Source of the DNA: Herbiconiux aconitum
GTDB lineage: Bacteria > Actinomycetota > Actinomycetes > Actinomycetales > Microbacteriaceae
Assembly (NCBI RefSeq): GCF_024979235.1
Contig: NZ_JANLCM010000001.1
Location: 434,001 to 498,000, forward strand
Length of the DNA stretch: 64,000 nt
Reading direction: 5' to 3'
The translations under genes were made by a program, and so were the position numbers. The notes beneath the pieces were generated by a model that searched no databases, was not told the origin of the DNA, and saw only the letters and a list, made by a program, of their open reading frames with translations. Positions 36,236 to 45,207 of this stretch are shown here, in pieces; position 1 is the first letter of the stretch, and every line of letters starts with the position of its first letter.

Positions 36236-37093
36236 TCAGCCCTTGACGGCTCCGGCGGCGAGGCCGGAGACGAAGTAGCGCTGCAGGATGATGAAGATGA
36301 TCGCAAGGGGCAGCGAGGTGATGAGTGATGCCGCCATCAGTGCGGGCCAGTCGGCTGTTCCCTCGTGGATGAAGGCCTGGGTGAGGCCGGCAGGCAGGGT
36401 CTGCTTGTCCGGCCCGGCGAGCGTCAGCGCGAACAGCAGATCGCTCCACCCGCGCATGAAGGCGAACATGGCGGCCGTGATGAGGCCGGGCACGACGAGC
36501 GGGAAGACGATCCGGAACAGGATGGCGCCGCTCCGCAGCCCGTCGACCTTCGCCGCCTCGAGGATGTCGTCGGGCAGGCCGTCCATGATGCCCTTGAGCA
36601 GGAAGACGGTCAGCGGCAGGGTGAACGTGGTGAACGAGAGGATGAGGCCGGTGTAGGTGTAGAGCAGCCCTGCCGAGTTGAGCATGAGGTAGAGCGAGAT
36701 CAGCAGGAGCGCTCCCGGGATCAGCTGCCCGATCAGGAACATGACCATGATCGCGTTGCGGCCCCGGTACCGGAACTTCGACAGCGAGTAGGCCATGAAG
36801 CCCGCGACGATCACCGACAGCAGCGCCGTTCCGGTCGACACGATCACGCTGTTCACGAGATTGCGGATCAGGGCGTCGTTCTGGAAGAACCCGATGAAGT
36901 TCTCCAGCGTCGGATCGATCGGGAACAGCGGGCGGTCGATGGCGAATACCGCATCGCGCTTCATGAAGGCGGTCGACGCCAGCCAGTAGATCGGCAGCAA
37001 CCCGAACAGCGCGAGCACAGTCAGGACGACCTTGCCCGGGATGGACAGTCGAGGGTAGACGATCGCCTCCCCGATCTCGCTGCGCCGGGTCAT
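36236..37093 (-). CDS. Sugar ABC transporter permease, MalG type
   Basis: A 285-residue permease with six transmembrane segments and the EAA loop DILEAAKVDGLRSGAILFRIVFPL near residue 190, ending RYFVSGLAAGAVKG. ATG 37093 overlaps the stop of the other permease. No ATPase gene is present in the operon. Confidence 0.94.
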   Translation of the reverse strand: MTRRSEIGEAIVYPRLSIPGKVVLTVLALFGLLPIYWLASTAFMKRDAVFAIDRPLFPIDPTLENFIGFFQNDALIRNLVNSVIVSTGTALLSVIVAGFMAYSLSKFRYRGRNAIMVMFLIGQLIPGALLLISLYLMLNSAGLLYTYTGLILSFTTFTLPLTVFLLKGIMDGLPDDILEAAKVDGLRSGAILFRIVFPLVVPGLITAAMFAFMRGWSDLLFALTLAGPDKQTLPAGLTQAFIHEGTADWPALMAASLITSLPLAIIFIILQRYFVSGLAAGAVKG

Positions 37094-38070
37094 CGCTTCT
37101 CCAATCGTCGGTTGAGCAGCAGGTATCCGCCCGCGATCACTCCGAGCAGCACCAGCCAGAGCACGCCCATGGCCGAGGCCTTGCCGAGTTCATAACTGCC
37201 GAACGCCATCTGGTAGAGGCTCAGCGCCAGCGTCGTCGTGGACGTGCCCGGGCCTCCCCCTGTCATTACGAAGATCGTGTCGAAGTTGCCGAAGTTGTAG
37301 ATGAACTCCAGCACCGAGACGAGGGCCACCGGGCCGATCAAGTGCGGCAGCGAGATGTGCAGGAACCGCTGCCGCCTGGTCGCCCCGTCGATCGCGGCCG
37401 CTTCGAGTTGCTCGCTCGGCAGGGTCTGCAGAGCAGCGAGGGCCACCACCATGATCCACGGGAACGAGTTCCAGGTCTTCGCGATCACGACACCGGCCAT
37501 CGCCCCGGCCGGGTTGCCGAGGAGGTTCAGCCCCGGCAGCCCCACGAGGCTCAACAGGTGGTTCAGGATGCCGTAGCTGTCGTTGAAGATCCACGCCCAG
37601 AGGAACGAGACCACGACTCCGGGCAGCAGCCATGGCAGCATCAGGAAGCCGCGCAAGACGTTGCGGCCGCGGATGCGCGCATTCAGCAGCATCGCGAGCC
37701 ACACGCCGAGAACGACCGGAAAGATCGTCGCAAGACTGGAGAAGATGAGGGTCGTGCCGAGACGAGCGACGAACTCCTCCCAGACCGCCGAGTAGTTGGC
37801 CATCCCGACGAAGTTCCGTTCGGGGCGCAGGAGCGACTGGTCGAACAGGCTCGTTCCGATGCTCGAGACCAAGGGGTAGATGGAGATCACGATGAACAGC
37901 AGCACCGCCGGCAGTGCGATCATGAACCCGAAGGTGCGGTCGCGGGCGCCGAGTTTGGTGCGCTTCGTCGGGGTGCGCGGGGTCGGAGTGCGCCGGCGCC
38001 GGGCGCGTTCGGCCTGGGTGCGCTCGGCCTGCGTGCGCTCGGTCTCGCGACCGAGGAGGGTTTGCTCCAT
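37090..38070 (-). CDS. Sugar ABC transporter permease, MalF type
   Basis: A 326-residue permease. The N terminus carries a repetitive Arg-rich cytoplasmic tail (ERTQAERTQAERARRRRTP, residues about 10-30, with the repeat TQAER). Six transmembrane segments follow, with an EAA loop EQLEAAAIDGATRRQRFLHISLP. It is the first gene of the transporter operon, divergent from the IclR gene. Confidence 0.94.
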   Translation of the reverse strand: MEQTLLGRETERTQAERTQAERARRRRTPTPRTPTKRTKLGARDRTFGFMIALPAVLLFIVISIYPLVSSIGTSLFDQSLLRPERNFVGMANYSAVWEEFVARLGTTLIFSSLATIFPVVLGVWLAMLLNARIRGRNVLRGFLMLPWLLPGVVVSFLWAWIFNDSYGILNHLLSLVGLPGLNLLGNPAGAMAGVVIAKTWNSFPWIMVVALAALQTLPSEQLEAAAIDGATRRQRFLHISLPHLIGPVALVSVLEFIYNFGNFDTIFVMTGGGPGTSTTTLALSLYQMAFGSYELGKASAMGVLWLVLLGVIAGGYLLLNRRLEKR

Positions 38071-38166
38071 TCACTCACTTCCCGAGTTCAGCCCTGGTAG
38101 GGCGCGTACGTCGTTGTAGCGGCAGACCGCGTCGATGGCAGTCAGTAAATCACATTGCGCATGCGA

Positions 38167-38229
38167 AATCCATAAAATGCATGACTAACCCATAATTGCC
38201 TTGATGTGCCGCGATCCCCTCACTAGGAT
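38167..38229 (+). promoter_or_regulatory. iclR promoter with upstream shared operator block
   Basis: TTGATG (38201-38206), a 17-base spacer and TAGGAT (38224-38229) form the rightward promoter. Just upstream, 38167-38196 shares 21 of 30 positions with the block at 31153-31182. The block also lies upstream of the leftward transporter operon. A doubled GGTCGAC (38261 and 38271) lies in the leader downstream. Confidence 0.55.
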
Positions 38230-38306
38230 GTCGGTATGTGGGACGTCCTTCCACCGAGATGGTCGACACTGGTCGACCCGGCATGACACAGGAGAAGGAG
38301 ATGATC

Positions 38307-39110
38307 GTGGCCTCGGAGACCGTGGGTGGAACGCAGACCGTCGAGCGGGCGATGTCGCTGCTCGCGTGCTTCTCCGAGGAGGTCGGTGAGCTCCGGGTCT
38401 CCGAACTGTGCACGATGACCGGGCTCGGGCAGTCGACGGTGTCACGGATGATGTCCTCACTCGATCGGATGCGACTGGTCATCCAAGACGAGCGCACCGG
38501 GCTCTACCGTCTCGGCCCCGCAGCCGTCTCACTCGGAACGATCGCCCTCAACGGCTCACCGATCTTCCGGGCCGCTCGAATGATCGCGCAGAACCTCGCA
38601 CATCGCATCGGGCTGGGCGTGAACGTCGCCGAGATCGACGACCTCACTCTCTTCTATCTCTGCAACTTCGAGGGCAGGAACGCGCCGAAGTCCTTCTCCA
38701 TGGCGGGTCGTTCAGCGCCCCTGCACGCGACCGGGCTCGGCAAGTCTTTGTTGTCGGGCATGCCCACAGCCAAGGTCGACGCCTATTTCGCCGGCAATCC
38801 GCCGCGCTTCACGCCCCACACCATCGTCGACCGCGCCGAGATGGGTGTCGCACTCGACGAGATCCGCAGCCGCGGCTACTCGACCGAGATCGAGGAGCTC
38901 GCCTTCGGCCGGGCCTGCCTTGCCGCTCCGATCCGCAACCGCGCGGGAGAGATCATCGCCGGCCTCTCGGTCAGCGGTCCGCTCTCGGCACTCGATCTGC
39001 AGGCGCCGCACCAAGAACTCGCGCTTCAGGTGATCGAGGCCGCCGACGAGATCTCCGTCGCCCTGGGCTACAGCCCTTCCTACTCCTCGACGGCCTTCGC
39101 CACGAGCTGA
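38307..39110 (+). CDS. IclR family transcriptional regulator
   Basis: A 267-residue IclR regulator. The winged helix covers residues 10-75 (TQTVERAMSLLACF, then LCTMTGLGQSTVSRMMSSL and RLVIQDERTGLYRLG). The GAF-like effector domain shows SAPLHATGLGKSLL and RACLAAPIRNRAGEIIAGLSVSGP. GTG 38307 is chosen because AAGGAG lies six bases upstream; ATG 38283 and 38301 are alternatives. IclR proteins often sense sugar-acid intermediates; this one is placed between the transporter and dehydratase genes of such a pathway. Confidence 0.92.
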   Translation: MASETVGGTQTVERAMSLLACFSEEVGELRVSELCTMTGLGQSTVSRMMSSLDRMRLVIQDERTGLYRLGPAAVSLGTIALNGSPIFRAARMIAQNLAHRIGLGVNVAEIDDLTLFYLCNFEGRNAPKSFSMAGRSAPLHATGLGKSLLSGMPTAKVDAYFAGNPPRFTPHTIVDRAEMGVALDEIRSRGYSTEIEELAFGRACLAAPIRNRAGEIIAGLSVSGPLSALDLQAPHQELALQVIEAADEISVALGYSPSYSSTAFATS

Positions 39111-39168
39111 CTCAGCACCACCCCACCTCGCGGGGCAGGACTCTGCCCATTTCACCCTGGAGCAATCG

Positions 39169-40332
39169 ATGAAGATCTCGCGCGTGCAGACGTTTCCCCT
39201 CTTTCTGAGCAAGGAGGACGCCGACAACTCCTACGCCGGTGAATCGGCCGTCGAACACCGCGGCTACATGATCAAGCCGCCGTGGCGCAGCCTCTACTCG
39301 CGGGGTTACGAGAGCCTCCTCGTGCGCATCGAAACCGAAGACGGCCTCGTCGGCTGGGGTGAGGGGCTCGCCCCCGTTGCACCGGAGGTGGCCGCCACGA
39401 TCGTGGACCAGCTGATCACGCCCCTCGTGCTCGGGGAAGACCCGCGCAGGGTGCGGGTGCTCTGGCACCGGATGACCGAATCGATGCGCGAGCGGGGGCA
39501 CCTCACCGGCCACCAGGCCGACGCGATGTCGGCCGTCGACATCGCACTGTGGGATCTCTGGGGCCGCGCCGTCGGTCTCTCGGTGGCCGAGCTCGCAGGC
39601 GGCAGCCACTCCCCGACCGTGCCCAGCTATGTGTCCGGCGTGCGCGGAGTCGACGACGCCGAGCGCGCGGACCGGGCGGCCGAACTCGTCGCGGCCGGCA
39701 CGCGACGGATGAAGCTGCACCTCGGCACAGACCTGCGCACCGACCTCGCGAGCTACGACGCCATCCAGGCCGTCGACCCGGAGCTGAAGATCGGGCTCGA
39801 CGCCCACTGGAGCTATCGACTCGGCGAGGCGAAGGCCCTCGGCAAGGAGCTCGACGCGCGTGGCGCCTGGTTCTTCGAGGCGCCACTCGCTCCCGAAGAC
39901 GTCGAGGGCCACCGCGACCTGGCCGCATCGATCAGCACCCCGATCGCCGTCGGAGAGGCGATGCGCAGCCGTTTCGAGTTCGCCGACTGGCTGCAGCGGC
40001 GGGCGCTCGGCCTCGCCCAACCCGACATCGGTCGCACCGGCATCACCGAAGGCCTGGCCATAGCCGGGCTGGCGGATGCTTTTCATGCGCAGGTCGCACC
40101 CCACCACTCCGCAGCGTTCGGCATCGCCATGGCCGCGGGTGTCCACGTCGCCGCGGTGTCGCCTTCGCTGCTCGCCTTCGAGTATCAGCCGTTCACTCTC
40201 CCGGTCGCGAACCGGATCCTGACGACGCCGCTCGAGGTGCACCCCGACGGTGCCTTCGTCGTTCCCACCGGCCCCGGACTCGGGGTCGATGTCGACGAGG
40301 ACGTCGTTCGCCGGTTCACGCGTTCGCGTTAG
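39169..40332 (+). CDS. Enolase-superfamily sugar acid dehydratase
   Basis: A 387-residue mandelate-racemase/muconate-lactonizing-type enzyme. The capping domain precedes GWGEGLAP; the barrel has MKLHLG, the metal ligands in GLDAHWSY (Asp), FFEAPLAPED (Glu) and AVGEAMRSRFEF (Glu), the Asp in QPDIGRTG and the catalytic His in VAPHHSAAFG. This set is typical of aldonate dehydratases such as galactonate dehydratase, which form 2-keto-3-deoxy sugar acids. A cycloisomerase role cannot be excluded. A weak hairpin (39133-39148) precedes the gene. Confidence 0.88.
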   Translation: MKISRVQTFPLFLSKEDADNSYAGESAVEHRGYMIKPPWRSLYSRGYESLLVRIETEDGLVGWGEGLAPVAPEVAATIVDQLITPLVLGEDPRRVRVLWHRMTESMRERGHLTGHQADAMSAVDIALWDLWGRAVGLSVAELAGGSHSPTVPSYVSGVRGVDDAERADRAAELVAAGTRRMKLHLGTDLRTDLASYDAIQAVDPELKIGLDAHWSYRLGEAKALGKELDARGAWFFEAPLAPEDVEGHRDLAASISTPIAVGEAMRSRFEFADWLQRRALGLAQPDIGRTGITEGLAIAGLADAFHAQVAPHHSAAFGIAMAAGVHVAAVSPSLLAFEYQPFTLPVANRILTTPLEVHPDGAFVVPTGPGLGVDVDEDVVRRFTRSR

Positions 40333-40393
40333 GACGTTCCCACTCACTTCGCACTCCCTTCCACAAAGCGTTCGAATCTGCAAGGAGGCAGTC

Positions 40394-43048
40394 ATGACGT
40401 CACATCGCGCACGAATCCGCCGGATCGCCGTTCTCGGCATCACCTCACTCGGGCTCGCCGGGCTCGGAGTCGGCGCTGCCGCTCCGGGTCACGCCGAGAC
40501 CACCGCCGAGCCGTCCACCGCCGCCTCGGCTCCGATTCCGGGCTACCGACTCGCCTGGGCCGACGAGTTCGACGGCGTGGATGGCGACGGAACCGGCCTC
40601 GACGAAGACGAGTGGTTCTACCGCGAGGGCGACAAGGCCATCTGCACCAATCGCCCCGAGAACGTCACGGTGGGCGACGGACTCCTGCACATCGCCTTCG
40701 ACGAGCTCGATGTGCCGATCGACGACGACATCACGACGAGTTGCGGCGGCGTCGTGTCCAAGCAGTGGTTCGGCTACGGCTACTACGAGACCCGCGCCAA
40801 GCTCTGGGGCGACCAGGGGTTCCACTCGGCGTTCTGGACGACAGGGCTCTCGGCCTACATCCCCGACGTGCCGGGCTACACCGGCCCACACAACCGCATC
40901 AACGAGATCGACGGCTTCGAAGTCGACTCGCACGCTCCGGACAAGCTCGCCTACCATTCGCACTGGTTCATGCCGGGTCACGTCGGGAACCAAGGGAAGC
41001 TGATCACCCAGCAGGACACCTCGGCCGCGTACCACGCCTACGGTTTCGAATGGACGCCCACCGAGGTCAAGTTCTACACCGACGGGGTGCTGCAGTACAC
41101 CCTTCCGAAGGCCGGCCCGCACGGCATCCAGAACATCTGGCTCACCACCCTCGGCTACACCGAGGGCGTCGTCGCCGACGAGCTGCCGGGCGAGACCACC
41201 TGGGACTACTTCCGCTACTTCGCACCGGTCGCGACGGGGCACGACCAATCGGCGGCGACCGTCGTCGTCGACAACGGCGACCCGGGCTACACCGAGTCGG
41301 GCGTGTGGCACTACGAGGTCACCGACGGTCGCCAGGTGGCCTTCGGTTTCCAGGACAAGACCGTCCGCGCAAGCGACACGGCGGGCTCCACCGCCTCGTG
41401 GGCGCCGAACCTGAGCACGGGCGGCGCCTACGAGGTCTACGCCTGGAACTCCAGTCTTCTCGCAACGGGGCAGACCGCGGCGCGCTACGCAGTGACCCAC
41501 GACGAGGGAACGACGGATGTCGTGGTCGATCAGACGAAGGCCGGCCAGCAGTGGGTCAGCCTCGGCTCCTACTCCTTCACGCCCGGATCGGGGCAGAAGG
41601 TCACAGCAGCGAGCGACCCGGCCGGGGTCGGCATCCTGCGCGCCGACGCCGTGAAATTCGTCCCCTCCACGGTGATCGACAACGGCACACCCGGCTACTC
41701 CGAGACCGGCGCCTGGAACACCTCCACCGGGGTCACCGGCTGGCGCGGCACCGACACTCGGTACTCGGCCAACTCGACCGCGAAGGCGCACTGGACGCCG
41801 ACGCTCGCCGCCGGCAGCTACGACGTCTACGCGTGGCTGCCTCCGCGCGACGCCAACACGCCGCCGACCTCGCAGTTCACGGTGGCGTACAACGGCGGAA
41901 CGGCGACCGTGCCGATCACCGCCGCGACCACCAGCGGGGGCTGGCTGCGCCTCGGGAACTATCCGTTCGCGTCCGGAAACGCCGGCCGCGTCGACTACGA
42001 CCAGGTGGGCAACACACCGCCGAAGCAGATGCGCGTCGACGCGGTCAAGTTCGTGCCCGCGCCGCCGGAGACCGGGGCGCCCTCGACTCCGAGCGGCCTC
42101 GGAGTCAGCGTGACCACCACGCCGGCGAACGGCAACGCCTACTTCACCGCGACGTGGTCGCCGGTGGCGGGCGCCGACGTCGTGGGCTACCACGTCTACC
42201 TCGACGGCCAGCGGCTGACGTGGCAGCCGGTGAAGCGCACGTCGTTCCGGATGCATGAGCTGCTCGCCGGGCAGAACTACCAGATCACTGTGACGACGGT
42301 CGACCGGTTGGGCAACGAGTCGGGACCATCGACGGGAGCAGCCGCAGTCGTGCCCGCGGACACGCAGGCGCCCACGCCACCATCCGGGCTGGTGGCCGAA
42401 GCGGCCAACGGCAAGGCGGTGCTGTATTGGAGCCAGAACACCGAGCTCGACCTCGGCGGCTACAACCTCTATGTCGACGGCACCCTGCAGAACGACGAGC
42501 CGGTCGGCAACATCAACGACGAGACCAATCGGCCGCTCGGCTACGAGGTGCCCGATCTCGCCAACGACGTCTCCCACTCGATCGCGGTGACCACCCTCGA
42601 TCTCGTCGGCAACGAGTCGGCACCGACGGCCACGAGCGTCACCCCGTTGCCAATGGCGATCATCGGGGTCGAGGACCCCGGATACACCGAAGCAGGCTCG
42701 GCGTGGGCCGCGTCGAGCGTCGCCGGGTGGCTGAGCAGCAAGACGCGGGCGAGCCTGTCGCCGGGAGCGACGGCCGAGTGGCGGCCCGACCTGACCGAGG
42801 CCGGGGAGTACGACGTCTACGCCTGGGTGCCGAACCACTCCAACGCGAGCCCTTCCGCACGCTTCACCGTGACCGACTCGGCCGGCACCACGACCACCGA
42901 CATCGATCAGCGCTCAGGAGGCGCCACCTGGATACTGCTCGGCCGGTTCGACTTCGCAGCAGGCCCGTCGGGCTCGGTTTCGGTGAGCAACGCGGCGGGA
43001 ACGGGCTACCTCCGCACGAACACCGTGAAATTCGTGCCCATCGACTGA
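40394..43048 (+). CDS. Secreted GH16 glycanase with golvesin-like and FN3 modules
   Basis: An 884-residue secreted enzyme; AAGGAGG precedes ATG 40394. Signal peptide about 1-33; GH16 catalytic domain about 51-276 with the active site NEIDGFE (Glu171, Asp173, Glu176); golvesin-like modules about 291-425 and 427-557; two FN3 domains about 564-655 and 660-752; a third golvesin-like module about 755-884. Each golvesin module starts VDNGDPGYTESG or similar and ends with a DAVKFVP-type strand. GH16 covers beta-1,3-glucanases, agarases and related enzymes; which one is not clear. It follows the dehydratase gene by 61 bases and may be co-regulated. Confidence 0.9.
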   Translation: MTSHRARIRRIAVLGITSLGLAGLGVGAAAPGHAETTAEPSTAASAPIPGYRLAWADEFDGVDGDGTGLDEDEWFYREGDKAICTNRPENVTVGDGLLHIAFDELDVPIDDDITTSCGGVVSKQWFGYGYYETRAKLWGDQGFHSAFWTTGLSAYIPDVPGYTGPHNRINEIDGFEVDSHAPDKLAYHSHWFMPGHVGNQGKLITQQDTSAAYHAYGFEWTPTEVKFYTDGVLQYTLPKAGPHGIQNIWLTTLGYTEGVVADELPGETTWDYFRYFAPVATGHDQSAATVVVDNGDPGYTESGVWHYEVTDGRQVAFGFQDKTVRASDTAGSTASWAPNLSTGGAYEVYAWNSSLLATGQTAARYAVTHDEGTTDVVVDQTKAGQQWVSLGSYSFTPGSGQKVTAASDPAGVGILRADAVKFVPSTVIDNGTPGYSETGAWNTSTGVTGWRGTDTRYSANSTAKAHWTPTLAAGSYDVYAWLPPRDANTPPTSQFTVAYNGGTATVPITAATTSGGWLRLGNYPFASGNAGRVDYDQVGNTPPKQMRVDAVKFVPAPPETGAPSTPSGLGVSVTTTPANGNAYFTATWSPVAGADVVGYHVYLDGQRLTWQPVKRTSFRMHELLAGQNYQITVTTVDRLGNESGPSTGAAAVVPADTQAPTPPSGLVAEAANGKAVLYWSQNTELDLGGYNLYVDGTLQNDEPVGNINDETNRPLGYEVPDLANDVSHSIAVTTLDLVGNESAPTATSVTPLPMAIIGVEDPGYTEAGSAWAASSVAGWLSSKTRASLSPGATAEWRPDLTEAGEYDVYAWVPNHSNASPSARFTVTDSAGTTTTDIDQRSGGATWILLGRFDFAAGPSGSVSVSNAAGTGYLRTNTVKFVPID

Positions 43049-43069
43049 CGGATGTCGCTACGGCAAGCA

Positions 43070-43103
43070 AAAACCCCCAAGATGGCGAGATCTTGGGGGT
43101 TTT
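43070..43103. terminator. Bidirectional rho-independent terminator
   Basis: A perfect 14-bp stem, AAAACCCCCAAGAT (43070-43083) with its complement (43090-43103), loop GGCGAG. T-runs follow on both strands. It ends the GH16 transcript from the left and the tRNA-Met transcript from the right. Confidence 0.9.
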
Positions 43104-43105
43104 CG

Positions 43106-43179
43106 TAGCGGGAGCGGGACTTGAACCCGCGACCCCACGATTATGAGCCGTGTGCTCTAACCAACTGAGCTATCCCGCC
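43106..43179 (-). tRNA. tRNA-Met (CAT), elongator type
   Basis: A 74-base cloverleaf: acceptor GGCGGGA, D-arm GCTC/GAGC, anticodon stem CACGG with loop CTCATAA (anticodon CAT), T-arm GCGGG with loop TTCAAGT, discriminator A. A G1-T72 pair at the acceptor end (not the C1-A72 of initiators) marks it as elongator. CCA is not encoded. Confidence 0.93.
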
Positions 43180-43214
43180 TTGCTTCCGACCATCGTACGG
43201 CGTCGGGAAGCCGG

Positions 43215-43286
<72 letters not shown>

Positions 43287-43403
43287 GCGCACAACCGCGA
43301 ACGGCTTTTGGCACCAGTAGAGAATAGCATCCATCCCCGCCCGGTTTTGCCGCACGAGCGCCAAGCTATCTGCAAACGATTCCACATGCTCGCCGTCATC
43401 CTT

Positions 43404-43409
43404 TAGAGT
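43404..43409 (+). promoter_or_regulatory. -10 element of leaderless GH13 gene
   Basis: TAGAGT is followed by seven bases and ATG 43417; there is no Shine-Dalgarno sequence. The 130 bases between tRNA-Thr and this gene hold nothing else recognisable. Confidence 0.4.
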
Positions 43410-43416
43410 TCTCGTC

Positions 43417-45174
43417 ATGACTATCGCGGACAGCCCCGAATCCGATCTTCCCGAGACGGATGCGCAGCCCCTGGCGACCCTCATCGGCACCGGGGGCGAG
43501 TGGTGGCGTTCAGCGGTCATCTACCAGATCTACCCGCGCTCCTTCTCCGACGACGACGGTGACGGGGTCGGCGATCTCACCGGCATCCGGAAGCGCCTGC
43601 CCGCCCTCGCCGACCTCGGTGTCGACGCGGTGTGGCTCTCCCCCTTCATGACCTCGCCGCAGCACGACGCCGGCTACGACGTGGCCGACTACTGCGACGT
43701 CGATCCGCTGTTCGGCACGCTCGCCGACTTCGATGCGTTGCTCGCGACGGCGCACGAGTTGAGCATCCGCGTCATCGTCGACCTCGTGCCGAACCACACC
43801 TCGTGGGACCACCGGTGGTTCCAGGAGGCCCTCGCCGCCCCCGAAGGCAGCCCCGAGCACGCCCGCTACATCTTCCGCGACGGCAAGGGCCCGGGAGGCG
43901 ACATCCCGCCGAACAATTGGGAGTCGGTGTTCGGCGGCCCGATGTGGGAGCGGGTCACGCGACCCGATGGCACGCCTGGCCAGTGGTATCTGCACATCTT
44001 CGACAAATCGCAGCCCGACCTCGACTGGGAGAACCCCTGGGTGCGCGACCAGTTCCTCGACATCCTGCGCTTCTGGCTCGATCGCGGGGTCGACGGATTC
44101 CGCGTGGATGTCGCCCACGGATTGATCAAGGCCGAAGGCCTCCCCGACTACACCCCTCCGGCCGACGCCGGGAGCATGGGCGGCGGCATCGTGGGTGTCG
44201 AGCCGGTGGGTCTCGAGCCCGAGATCGACGCGCATCCGCCGACCCCGCCGTACTGGGCGCAGCCGGGCGTGCACGAGATCTACCGCAGCTGGCACGCCGT
44301 GCTCGAGGAGTACGAGGGCGACCGTGTGCTCTGCGCCGAGGCCTGGGTGGAGCCGCTGACGAAGCTGGCCGACTGGGTGCGGCCCGACGAGATGCAGCAG
44401 GCCTTCAACTTCACCTACCTCTCGGCCGGCTGGTCGGCGCCGGAGCTGCGCGCGGTCATCGACAACTCCATCTCGGCCTTCGCGTCGGTGGGGGCGCCCT
44501 CGACCTGGGTGCTCTCCAATCACGACGTCGTGCGGCACGCCTCCCGCCTGGCGTTGACCGCCGACAACCCGCAAGGGCACGGCATCGGGCCCGACTCGCC
44601 CGGCCTGCCCGATCCGGTCGTCGGTCTGCGTCGCGCCCGCGCCGCCACCGCCGTCATGCTGGCCCTGCCCGGCAGCGCCTACATCTACCAGGGCGAGGAG
44701 CTCGGCCTGCCCGAAGACATCGAGTTGCCCGATTCGGCCCGTCAAGACCCGACCTGGTTCCGCAGCAAGGGCGAGCGGTACGGGCGCGACGGATGCCGCG
44801 TGCCGATTCCCTGGGAGGCCGGCGTGCCGACCTACGGCTTCGGCCCGGCGTCTTCCGACAAGAGCTGGCTGCCGCAGCCGGCGGATTGGGATCGCTTCAC
44901 ACGGTCATCGCAGGAGGGCGTGCCCGGGTCGACCCTGGAGCTCTACAAGCTCGCTTTGGAGCTGCGCTCCCGCTTCGACCTCGGCACCGGCGCGGTGGAG
45001 TGGCTGCCGGGGTACGGGCCCGAGGTGATTGCGTTCCGCAACAACGGCGTGACGGTGATCGCCAACATCGGTGCAACCGCGGTCGAACTGCCGGTGGGCG
45101 ACGCGCTGCTCTCCAGCGAAGACCTCACCGAGGCGGCTCTGGCCCCCGACACGGCGGTCTGGCTCACGCCTTAG
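43417..45174 (+). CDS. GH13 alpha-glucosidase
   Basis: A 585-residue cytoplasmic enzyme without signal peptide. The TIM barrel starts WWRSAVIYQIYPRSFSDDD; conserved regions are VIVDLVPNHTS, GFRVDVAHG (nucleophile about Asp231), LCAEAWVEP (acid-base about Glu308) and LSNHDVVRH (about Asp370). It belongs to the alpha-glucosidase/oligo-1,6-glucosidase group that hydrolyses maltose-like or alpha-1,6-linked oligosaccharides. No sugar transporter is adjacent. Confidence 0.94.
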   Translation: MTIADSPESDLPETDAQPLATLIGTGGEWWRSAVIYQIYPRSFSDDDGDGVGDLTGIRKRLPALADLGVDAVWLSPFMTSPQHDAGYDVADYCDVDPLFGTLADFDALLATAHELSIRVIVDLVPNHTSWDHRWFQEALAAPEGSPEHARYIFRDGKGPGGDIPPNNWESVFGGPMWERVTRPDGTPGQWYLHIFDKSQPDLDWENPWVRDQFLDILRFWLDRGVDGFRVDVAHGLIKAEGLPDYTPPADAGSMGGGIVGVEPVGLEPEIDAHPPTPPYWAQPGVHEIYRSWHAVLEEYEGDRVLCAEAWVEPLTKLADWVRPDEMQQAFNFTYLSAGWSAPELRAVIDNSISAFASVGAPSTWVLSNHDVVRHASRLALTADNPQGHGIGPDSPGLPDPVVGLRRARAATAVMLALPGSAYIYQGEELGLPEDIELPDSARQDPTWFRSKGERYGRDGCRVPIPWEAGVPTYGFGPASSDKSWLPQPADWDRFTRSSQEGVPGSTLELYKLALELRSRFDLGTGAVEWLPGYGPEVIAFRNNGVTVIANIGATAVELPVGDALLSSEDLTEAALAPDTAVWLTP

Positions 45175-45207
45175 GCCGGTCCCGCCTCTCCGCGACCAGC
45201 GGAAAAT

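Noticed and set aside
38261..38277. Direct repeat GGTCGAC, ten bases apart, as an IclR operator
   Set aside because: GGTCGAC is common in GC-rich DNA, and the repeat is not found in the other promoters of the cluster.
40445..42838. A long minus-strand open frame
   Set aside because: Antisense to the GH16 gene, biased composition, no recognisable domain.
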